A DNA stretch of 6,207 nt from Cocleimonas sp. (GTDB lineage: Bacteria > Pseudomonadota > Gammaproteobacteria > Thiotrichales > Thiotrichaceae). Below, one piece after another: positions 1-5,172 of this stretch. Both the position numbers and the translations under genes were made by a program. The stretch is taken from the NCBI GenBank assembly GCA_023146675.1, contig JAGLBQ010000087.1:1-6207 (forward strand), read 5' to 3'. Below the pieces are notes generated by a model that was given only the letters and a program-made list of their open reading frames with translations, ran no database searches and was not told the origin of the DNA. Positions within the stretch are counted from its first letter, which is position 1. The number at the start of each line of letters is the position of its first letter.

Positions 1-15
1 CCATGTTGCAAAAAA

Positions 16-204
16 TTATTTCTGATACTGGCTTAAAATACTTTTAGTCTCACTCTCTAACTGTAACTCACCAGGAATGGTACAACTCAGAGGTGTAGCG
101 ATCTCTATGTACTCATCATTCATTTCACTGGCACTACCACAGGCAGTACAGAGAATAATGCTATAGAGGAAAATGAAGGCATTAGAGTAGACAGAGCGTT
201 TCAT
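16..204 (-). CDS. Small putative lipoprotein, 62 aa
   Basis: I do not recognise a family. The product begins MKRSVYSNAF, has a hydrophobic stretch at about residues 9-18, and then LCTAC, with Cys22 placed as the lipidated cysteine. The lipobox is imperfect because Cys rather than Leu, Ala or Val stands at -3. Gly23 follows, which under the usual +2 rule would allow sorting to the outer membrane. The mature part would be only about 41 residues, acidic, with one further cysteine (Cys41). The ATG is supported by AAGGA at 214-218, nine bases upstream. The gene lies downstream of the transglutaminase-like gene on the same strand, with a REP-like doublet in the 279-base gap, so co-transcription is possible but not shown. 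It could be a short entericidin-like or hypothetical lipoprotein. Export seems likely; the function is unknown. Confidence 0.6.
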   Translation of the reverse strand: MKRSVYSNAFIFLYSIILCTACGSASEMNDEYIEIATPLSCTIPGELQLESETKSILSQYQK

Positions 205-250
205 ATGATGTCATCCTTTTTATTGATACTTTATTCTCTTCTGTATTAAT

Positions 251-313
251 TGGAAGTGGCGGCTTTAGCCCCGAACTAGGTAATAGTAAGCGAGGCTAAA
301 GCCGTTGATTCCA
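251..313. repeat. REPIN-like inverted pair of REP units
   Basis: CGGCTTTAGCC at 260-270 is repeated exactly as its reverse complement at 294-304. The outer ends TGGAA (251-255) and TTCCA (309-313) are also inverted copies. Each half carries its own small imperfect palindrome (GGCT-TT-AGCC) and begins GGAA, which is the head-plus-palindrome layout of REP sequences. In RNA from the plus strand the four intervening positions are one mismatch and three G-U wobbles, so an almost continuous 20-pair stem can form. There is no T-run on either side, so this does not look like a simple Rho-independent terminator. Such doublets are usually dispersed between genes and moved by a RAYT transposase encoded elsewhere. 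Only one copy is in the window, so the family assignment is an inference. Confidence 0.55.
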
Positions 314-456
314 TAAAGTATAAACTACTTTTAAAATATATGAAGGACCCCGATTATCCTAGTTTTTATAGTAAAACTACTTTAATTTATGTAGATCATT
401 ACTAATGCAAAAAATATTTTTAAAAATATGATAACTTACGAATATATAACAATATT

Positions 457-473
457 AATTCAGACTCTGAATT
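457..473 (-). terminator. Weak palindrome after the transglutaminase-like gene
   Basis: AATTCAG and CTGAATT form an AT-rich 7-pair stem with a 3-base loop, ten bases beyond the TGA stop of the minus-strand gene. The bases that follow on the minus strand are AT-rich but lack a proper T-run. It may contribute to termination or protect the 3' end. The A/T palindrome AAAAATATTTTT at 410-421 lies a little further downstream. Confidence 0.3.
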
Positions 474-483
474 GCTGTATTTA

Positions 484-2013
484 TCAGCTCTCAATTTTTT
501 CAATAAGATCATCAAGCGTTGTAGAATCATCAGAGTCACCACGATCACTACCACCATTAGAAAATACCAATAACTGATCTACAATTTTAGCCAGTGGTGC
601 GCGTTGCTGTGCTGCTGCTTGTTGCGCAGCGGATTGCCAATCATTAGGCAATGGTCTATCTGCTTGTGACCATGTGCTTGTCGCTTGGTTTTCAAATGAT
701 GTGACTGCTTTTTCTGTTGCACTAGGTGTCCAGATAAAGTCAGGGTGTAGATTAGTGCGCCACTCACCGCCAATGATTTCCCCTGATGAATCCAGTTCTA
801 AATCATAGAGATACTCCACATTAAAGATAGCATCTTTATCTGGGGTATCTGTCTCCTCTGATGTAGGTGATGTTTCAACCATATAATCAAATGACATCGC
901 AACACCGACAATATGAGTGGTGCGATTACTGCGGTATCTTGAGAAGGGATCATTGTGGTAATCACCAATTTCCAGCATGGCATCGGCTAGATTTTTGCTG
1001 GTTTGATCCGTATTCAAATTAACATAGGCATATTGATAAGAAAGCGCAGGCTGATTCCATACTTCATAGTCATAAGTGACATCAACCACTAAGCTGCGTT
1101 TTGAAACACCGATCTGGTTGACAATGGTCATATGCCATGTGCCAGGATTGGTATCAAAACAATCATCCGAAACATTACGCCCATTTGCAGGATCGGTTGC
1201 GGGTTTTTTATCATTACAACGCCCGCCGATAAAGCGTGAAGAGGTGTTAATATTTGCCCATAATAAAGTCGCCAGTGATTTAATATCAGAGGGGTAAAAT
1301 GTAATGGGTACGTTGTCAGGGGTTGCTAAGGTAACAGAGCTTGTTGGACGTGCTAGCATATAAGCGGCAGGCGCCCAGCCATGACAAATTCCCATCCATA
1401 TTTCTACTTCATCAAAATTATCATAATAATATTGCCCTTCAGCCCACATTGCCTGAGTCAATGCACCTGAACTATCACCAATAATAGCATCGTATTTTTC
1501 AGAAGGGGATAATGCATTAATGCGCGCTGTGCTGCCGCTTTGTAGGATGACAGAGGCGGGGTTGCTATCAATATAATCTTTATTCTCACGCCAATTGCGT
1601 GATGAAGGGTTGTTTGGATCACTATAACGATTACCCAATATGCCTTGATAAAGCGCCCAGTAATCATCTGACCAAGGATTTTCATCTATCTTTGCGGAGG
1701 TCAGATTGGCATCTGCCATTGCTTGTAGATTGTTGAATTGAAAATCATCCACTAAATCAGCGGCATTATCATTCGACTGGAAGGGTGCTTTATCGCCTGT
1801 ATCAGGGTCAACCACTTCTAATAAAGCGCCTCTTACTTTTTCACGTGCATCCAAATAACGCTTGGCATCAATATCATCAATTGAAAAGGCAGTGCCAAAC
1901 GCATTTTCATTCTGTATCACCACCTTTTCTGGTTGGCGATTCATTTCTTCTATGGGATTCTCTTTAAAAGCTTGTAGCCGTGCTTGAATTTCTTTGGGGT
2001 CTAATGTACTCAT
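484..2013 (-). CDS. Transglutaminase-elicitor (GP42-type) family protein
   Basis: This 509-residue protein resembles the transglutaminase-elicitor family, whose founding member is the secreted Phytophthora GP42 transglutaminase, a papain-like fold enzyme that cross-links Gln and Lys side chains. Recognised blocks, in order: NPWSDDYWALYQG (112-124); WMGICHGWAPAA (206-217) with candidate nucleophile Cys210; RFIGGRC (260-266) and Cys285, a possible disulfide pair; NPGTWHM (289-295); VVDVTYDYEVWNQP (309-322); GGEWRTNLHPDFIWTP (415-430). His294, His367 and Asp311 are candidate catalytic partners. Which of them act needs an alignment. Residues 1-105 and the Ala/Gln-rich, then Ser/Asp-rich tail (about 460-509) look lineage-specific. 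No signal peptide or membrane segment is visible. The start fits AGGGAG at 2025-2030, 11 bases upstream. A strong terminator upstream (2167-2197) suggests its own promoter. Family call fairly firm; substrate and cross-linking activity are unproven, and a protease role is possible. Confidence 0.8.
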   Translation of the reverse strand: MSTLDPKEIQARLQAFKENPIEEMNRQPEKVVIQNENAFGTAFSIDDIDAKRYLDAREKVRGALLEVVDPDTGDKAPFQSNDNAADLVDDFQFNNLQAMADANLTSAKIDENPWSDDYWALYQGILGNRYSDPNNPSSRNWRENKDYIDSNPASVILQSGSTARINALSPSEKYDAIIGDSSGALTQAMWAEGQYYYDNFDEVEIWMGICHGWAPAAYMLARPTSSVTLATPDNVPITFYPSDIKSLATLLWANINTSSRFIGGRCNDKKPATDPANGRNVSDDCFDTNPGTWHMTIVNQIGVSKRSLVVDVTYDYEVWNQPALSYQYAYVNLNTDQTSKNLADAMLEIGDYHNDPFSRYRSNRTTHIVGVAMSFDYMVETSPTSEETDTPDKDAIFNVEYLYDLELDSSGEIIGGEWRTNLHPDFIWTPSATEKAVTSFENQATSTWSQADRPLPNDWQSAAQQAAAQQRAPLAKIVDQLLVFSNGGSDRGDSDDSTTLDDLIEKIES

Positions 2014-2097
2014 TTTGCTTCATACTCCCTGTTAGCAATTTTATTAGATAGACACTCTATTTAGCGCCTCTCTAAAGGCTAGTAGAAAATTTCAGCT

Positions 2098-2126
2098 TTT
2101 GTATGAATTTATATTAATAATGTTAA
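2098..2126 (-). promoter_or_regulatory. Candidate sigma70 promoter for the transglutaminase-like gene
   Basis: On the minus strand TTAACA (2121-2126) and TACAAA (2098-2103) are separated by 17 bases, a 5/6 and 4/6 match to the -35 and -10 consensus. It sits between the terminator at 2167-2197 and the start codon at 2013, where a promoter is needed, and would give a 5' leader of roughly 75-80 bases. A short hairpin (ATAGA/TCTAT, 2048-2060) lies in that leader. The region is AT-rich, so chance matches are likely. Confidence 0.35.
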
Positions 2127-2166
2127 ATGGCTGATTAGGAGATAGCGAATGCTATAAATGACAGGC

Positions 2167-2197
2167 AAAAAAAAAGCGGATAACAATTGTTACCCGC
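2167..2197 (-). terminator. Strong Rho-independent terminator, minus strand
   Basis: On the minus strand the two halves 2197-2187 and 2186-2176 pair over 11 positions (one G-U, the rest Watson-Crick). In practice this is a 9-pair stem with an AAUU loop, GC-rich at its base, followed directly by nine U residues (2175-2167). This is a textbook intrinsic terminator. It cannot work on the plus strand, which has no T-run after the stem. It lies about 400 bases past the stop of the EF-hand gene and only one base past the TAA (2199-2201) of a short open frame, so it may have been the terminator of a now-broken small gene. It isolates the transglutaminase-like gene from upstream transcription. Confidence 0.9.
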
Positions 2198-2198
2198 C

Positions 2199-2331
2199 TT
2201 AGTAGTGTCGGTCTGGAAATACCCCCGTAAACCCAAACCAGTTGTCTTGCTCCAGCAAACCAGCTCCCCAATCATGGCCGATTTTGTGCAAAGACCTTGT
2301 CTTCAATTGTAACGAGCAAAGTATCTACCAT
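2199..2331 (-). pseudogene. Possible remnant of a small gene, frame-shifted
   Basis: Two short minus-strand frames read like pieces of one protein. The first runs from ATG at 2331 to TGA at 2272 and encodes 19 residues starting MVDTLLVTIEDKVF. The second is in the next frame, open from 2324 to the TAA at 2199-2201, and its last part includes GHDWGAGLLEQDNWFGF and then TGVFPDRHY. Switching frame near 2274-2280 would give a continuous peptide of about 45 residues. The end (W-x-G-x-T-G-x-F-P-x-x-x-Y) is reminiscent of the end of an SH3-type barrel, but this is only a pattern resemblance. The stop lies one base before the terminator stem, as expected at the end of a real gene. I recognise no family and see no ribosome binding site. 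A chance pair of frames, or a non-coding RNA, is an alternative. Confidence 0.3.
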
Positions 2332-2360
2332 TGAGTGTCATTAATGGTGGAAATCTTATT

Positions 2361-2477
2361 TTAATTAACATTATCTCGTTGATCAATGAAACCACTACCA
2401 CAAACCCCGTCTAAGTGGTTATCACTGAAGACGCGTAAATAATAACCAAGGCTTGCTGAATAAAGGCTGAACTCCAT
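2361..2477 (-). CDS. Possible 38-aa small ORF, unknown
   Basis: An ATG at 2475-2477 opens a 38-codon frame beginning MEFSLYSASLGYYLRVFSDN and ending DQRDNVN before TAA (2361-2363). The composition looks protein-like (Gly, Tyr, Asp, Ser rich, no low-complexity runs), and the frame lies upstream of the remnant at 2199-2331 on the same strand, ahead of the same terminator. No Shine-Dalgarno sequence precedes the ATG, and the product matches nothing I recognise. It could be the 5' part of the same decayed gene, a real small protein, or chance. Because it starts 118 bases past the EF-hand gene's stop, it could be carried on that transcript. Confidence 0.25.
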   Translation of the reverse strand: MEFSLYSASLGYYLRVFSDNHLDGVCGSGFIDQRDNVN

Positions 2478-2520
2478 ATAATGAATGGTTAAAAAATGAC
2501 AAGTAATTATTTTATTTAGA

Positions 2521-2536
2521 GTAAACAATCGTTTAC
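2521..2536. repeat. Inverted repeat GTAAAC-N4-GTTTAC
   Basis: Two perfect 6-base arms, GTAAAC and GTTTAC, flank AATC. The symmetrical layout could be a dimeric regulator's operator or a short hairpin about 60 bases past the stop of the EF-hand gene. There is no convincing T-run on the minus strand after it, so a terminator role is weak. No assigned regulator. Confidence 0.3.
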
Positions 2537-2594
2537 ATGTCTTTTATTTGGGTAAAATATGACACATTCGTATTAACGCATGCATTTACAACGA

Positions 2595-4724
2595 TTACCC
2601 CCAGCGTGATATTTTCAGTTTACCACCTGCCTTTCTTTCCATTATTGTTGTTCTAGCACTGTAGCGCGTCTTTACAACATAGTTAGGCTCTGATGAGTAG
2701 GTTATCTCTGAGCGGATAACCTGTTCATTTTCATCAAAATCAATAACCACTTCTTCACAATATTGATTAAGAATACTGAGACTATTCACCACCGTTGCGG
2801 CTAGGCTATCGCGCACATCATCATAAGAACCAACAGCAAGCGTTAACTGACGCACACGGTTTTTACTGTCTTTTTTGATTTTTACTACATTAACAGTATG
2901 GTCGTAACTGCCATTACCGGTGTGATCGATAAAGATCAAATAGCCTGGTTTTAACTTACTCAGTGGTATTTCAGGCTTGCTCACATCACCATTATTGCTA
3001 TAAGTACTGTTCCAAGGGCTGATAATGGTTGCAGCGCGCGAAATCTGATGCGCAGAAGTACGTGGATAACGTAGGTTAATGCCATAGAGCATCACATGAT
3101 CAGGATCAAGCTTCTGGATATTTTTAAGCGCCGTATAACCAGGACGATTAACGCGTATTCGACGGCTAAAAAACAACTCCGCTACACGCCTAAATAATCC
3201 CTTTGGATCAGTCCGTGTCGCTACCGTCCATTTACGTTTGCCGATTGAACCTTGTGGTGATCTTGGTAGCGGTAGACGGATAAATGTATCTTCTTCCATT
3301 TGTTTTCTAAATTGATCCATAAACACCATTGCCAGCGCTTTGCAATCTGCTTCAATACGGTTTTCTTTTAATACTTCCCAATAATGTTGCACAAAAATAC
3401 CATAAGCTTCCTGCACATCAGCACTATCCCATGAAACATTTTCACCGAGTGTATCAACCTCTATTCTGGGCAAGTTAAATTGTCTGAAATCAGATAAAAA
3501 GGTCATGGGGTTTTGACCTGATTTAATCGCAGGCACACGTAAATCTAACGTTGATACTGCCTTATCAAGTGCCGTTAGCGTATTAACATTGACAGTTCCT
3601 GTCACCGAAAGGGAAGGACTCACACTTTGAAAGGATTGCACAGCAGTCAGTGTTCGTCCGCCAAAATCACCATCACAAACATAATCTAAATGCCCCAAAC
3701 GTCCCAATGCATATTGAATAGCAACCACTTTATCACCGCTGTCGCCGCCTTTTATTTCTCCATTAAAATTATTCGCAAAAGTCTTGCTAATAGCGGCATC
3801 TTTAAACTCAGTGCTAGGTTCAGGCGCTGGTTGAGTGGTGTTCGCGGTTGCAATATCACGCAATGCAATAATTAACGTACCTGCTTTGCTTGGATTTTGA
3901 GTGCTACCCAGATTAACCGAACCTGCATCACCATTACGATCAAAATAATCCACTGCTTTAAAGAGAGAGTTAAAGTCATTGGTGCCAGAAATAAAGCCAC
4001 TCTGATTGGTATCAACATGGCTAAAATTAAGCTCATTTAAACGGGGATCATTTTGTGCCTGAGACATAAGAATATGTTTACCCCTCATTTCTTGCAGAAA
4101 ATCAGAGCGTTTGAGTATAAACGTCAATTCAGGTACTTGCTCGCCAGTCGCAATATGACGTAATGCTGCAATCAATAATCCTGGTTTGGTTGGTTTTTGA
4201 GTACTCCCAATATTGACAGATTTGGCATCACCATTACGGTCAAAGTAATCAACCGCCTTAAAAAGGCGAGTAAATTCATCTGTACTAGCAATAAAACCAT
4301 CATGATTGATATTAATAGAAGAAAAATCGAGTTCACTTAAACGCGGGTCATTTCTAGCTTGAGAAAGAAGAATGCGCTTGTTTGACATTTCTTGCAAAAA
4401 ATCAGCACGTTTTAAGGTAACACTTGACCCTTCAGCCTGTTGATTAACCGCAATATCACGAATGGCACTAACCAACTTCCCTGCCACAGTGAGTTGGTTT
4501 GATTTGCCAAGCTCTACAGAGTGATAGCGACCATTGCGGTCATAATAATCAATCGCACGAAATAATGACTTCATTTCATTTTGAGAATCCAGATAACCAT
4601 CATTATTATGGTCGATACGGTTTAGATTTAATTGAGTAAGGCGGGTGTCATTATTTGCAGTAGAAAGGCGAATGCTTTTCTGCGCCATTTCAGAAAGAAA
4701 TGCTATTCGGGTTAGCGTCGTCAT
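2595..4724 (-). CDS. EF-hand repeat / peptidoglycan-binding protein with a putative cysteine-enzyme C-terminus
   Basis: 709 residues, modular. Residues 1-300 are three repeats of exactly 100 residues, each with FLxEM near its start, one EF-hand-type calcium loop (38-50, 138-150, 238-250; N/D-x-N-x-D/S-G-F/Y-I/L) and a degenerate DRNGD loop. Position 12 is N or D rather than E, closer to dockerin-type loops. After a Pro/Thr-rich linker, residues 326-375 fit a PG_binding_1 domain (GDSGDKVVAIQYAL, then DGDFGGRTLTAVQSFQ). Residues about 440-709 are not assignable to a named family. EADCKALAM (Cys461) and KPGYLIFID followed by YDHTVNVV (His609) resemble NlpC/P60, CHAP or transglutaminase-like enzymes. 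No signal peptide is visible. TAGGA (4733-4737) sits 8 bases before the ATG; AAGG directly abuts the start and is too close. Likely binds calcium and cell wall; catalysis is inferred. Confidence 0.75.
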   Translation of the reverse strand: MTTLTRIAFLSEMAQKSIRLSTANNDTRLTQLNLNRIDHNNDGYLDSQNEMKSLFRAIDYYDRNGRYHSVELGKSNQLTVAGKLVSAIRDIAVNQQAEGSSVTLKRADFLQEMSNKRILLSQARNDPRLSELDFSSININHDGFIASTDEFTRLFKAVDYFDRNGDAKSVNIGSTQKPTKPGLLIAALRHIATGEQVPELTFILKRSDFLQEMRGKHILMSQAQNDPRLNELNFSHVDTNQSGFISGTNDFNSLFKAVDYFDRNGDAGSVNLGSTQNPSKAGTLIIALRDIATANTTQPAPEPSTEFKDAAISKTFANNFNGEIKGGDSGDKVVAIQYALGRLGHLDYVCDGDFGGRTLTAVQSFQSVSPSLSVTGTVNVNTLTALDKAVSTLDLRVPAIKSGQNPMTFLSDFRQFNLPRIEVDTLGENVSWDSADVQEAYGIFVQHYWEVLKENRIEADCKALAMVFMDQFRKQMEEDTFIRLPLPRSPQGSIGKRKWTVATRTDPKGLFRRVAELFFSRRIRVNRPGYTALKNIQKLDPDHVMLYGINLRYPRTSAHQISRAATIISPWNSTYSNNGDVSKPEIPLSKLKPGYLIFIDHTGNGSYDHTVNVVKIKKDSKNRVRQLTLAVGSYDDVRDSLAATVVNSLSILNQYCEEVVIDFDENEQVIRSEITYSSEPNYVVKTRYSARTTIMERKAGGKLKISRWG
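3825..4724 (-). repeat. Three tandem 300-bp coding repeats (100 residues each)
   Basis: The units are 4425-4724, 4125-4424 and 3825-4124. By direct residue comparison, units 2 and 3 share about 62 of 100 residues without a gap, and units 1 and 2 about 43, so units 2 and 3 arose from the more recent duplication. Invariant elements are FLxEM, ND-x-RL, the calcium loop, DY-F/Y-DRNG and a leucine-rich end of the form ALR-x-IA. The gap-free 100-residue period suggests a compact folding module that tolerates no insertions. Confidence 0.85.
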
Positions 4725-5044
4725 CCTTAATTTCCTATTTTGAATGACACTAGTTTAGCATATTTTGACATTGCATTTGCTATAGATAACGCTAAGTATC
4801 AGATAATTAAATGATCTATTAGGGTAGATGAAGACTAGGAGTAACAACTGGCTTACCACTATTACCACTGTCTTTTGATAAGGGATTTATTTAAATTTAT
4901 GGGCTTTGAAAAAGATCTCAGCTCAACTGCTTGTATATTTTGTTATCATTGGGAGAATACCCTCCTTGCACACGGATAGATCCTCCAGAATCTTACCTTA
5001 ACGATTCCTTTGTATTGGCTTCCACTAGGGGGTGAAAATGTCGC

Positions 5045-5070
5045 CATCTACATTAATAAATGTAACGATG
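5045..5070. repeat. Inverted repeat upstream of hsdM
   Basis: TACATT (5049-5054) and AATGTA (5059-5064) are perfect inverted arms around AATA, and the flanking CATC (5045-5048) pairs with GATG (5067-5070) across a 2-base bulge. It lies about 100 bases before the hsdM start, upstream of the candidate promoter. It could be an operator for a regulator of the R-M locus or simply a hairpin; no T-run follows. Confidence 0.3.
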
Positions 5071-5116
5071 CTGATTTACCTTGCAAGAAATGACAAGAAA
5101 ACAATGTAGACCCTTC

Positions 5117-5125
5117 TGTGATAAT
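5117..5125 (+). promoter_or_regulatory. Candidate extended -10 promoter for hsdM
   Basis: TGTGATAAT has a 5/6 match (GATAAT, 5120-5125) to the -10 consensus, preceded by the TG of an extended -10. No good -35 lies at 17 bases (GAAAAC). Transcription would start near 5132, giving a leader of about 40 bases that holds the ribosome binding site. Confidence 0.3.
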
Positions 5126-5157
5126 ATTCGCCAACCTAATAAATAAAGCAAAGTAAT

Positions 5158-5163
5158 AAGGAG
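5158..5163 (+). promoter_or_regulatory. Ribosome binding site of hsdM
   Basis: AAGGAG ends nine bases before the ATG at 5173. It fixes that codon as the start of hsdM. Confidence 0.85.
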
Positions 5164-5172
5164 CTTCAAATC

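Larger units (their letters stand above)
2014..2594. other. 581-base intergenic region between the two large minus-strand genes
   Basis: From high to low coordinates (the direction of transcription) it holds: an inverted repeat GTAAAC-AATC-GTTTAC (2521-2536); a possible 38-codon frame (2361-2477); an inverted repeat TGGTTAT/ATAACCA (2416-2422 and 2442-2448); two out-of-frame open pieces (2199-2331); a strong terminator (2167-2197); and a candidate promoter plus leader for the gene at 484-2013. No tRNA, known riboswitch or complete gene was recognised. Confidence 0.6.
4725..5172. other. 448-base divergent intergenic region
   Basis: This stretch separates the minus-strand EF-hand gene from the plus-strand hsdM and must hold both promoters. 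It contains a near-perfect 9-base tandem repeat (TTACCACTA, TTACCACTG; 4853-4870), a hairpin-forming inverted repeat (5045-5070) and the candidate hsdM promoter. Short open frames (for example 26 codons at 4899-4979 plus, 33 codons at 4946-5047 minus) lack ribosome binding sites and recognisable products. I found no convincing promoter for the EF-hand gene. Confidence 0.6.

Noticed and set aside
579..1967. Several 60-75 residue frames on both strands inside the transglutaminase-like gene
   Set aside because: They are out-of-frame shadows of a gene with clear family motifs and have no independent signals.
2175..2188. Plus-strand match to the lac operator half (AGCGGATAACAATT)
   Set aside because: The string equals part of E. 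coli lacO1, but here it is one arm of a terminator stem followed by a T-run on the minus strand, with no sugar genes nearby. Coincidence is the simpler reading.
2199..2260. Integron attC-like site or known riboswitch before the terminator
   Set aside because: The simple GTT/AAC core arrangement and paired inner boxes of attC are absent, and no known riboswitch core could be traced.
2477..2482. Perfect TATAAT on the plus strand
   Set aside because: The best -35 at 18 bases (TTGCTG) is poor and no plus-strand gene follows; the region is AT-rich.
3690..3875. 61-residue plus-strand frame opposite the EF-hand gene
   Set aside because: Antisense shadow of the linker and peptidoglycan-binding region; no start signal.
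4765..4770. Perfect TTGACA on the plus strand
   Set aside because: The only -10-like hexamer (TATAGA, 4781-4786) is 10 bases away, too close for a sigma70 promoter, and hsdM is about 400 bases downstream.
4899..4979. 26-codon plus-strand frame with CIFCYHW
   Set aside because: The close cysteines suggest a metal knuckle, but the frame is very short, has no ribosome binding site and no known relative.
4946..5047. 33-codon minus-strand frame beginning MATFSPPSGSQYKG
   Set aside because: No ribosome binding site, no recognised family, and nothing around it supports expression; probably chance.
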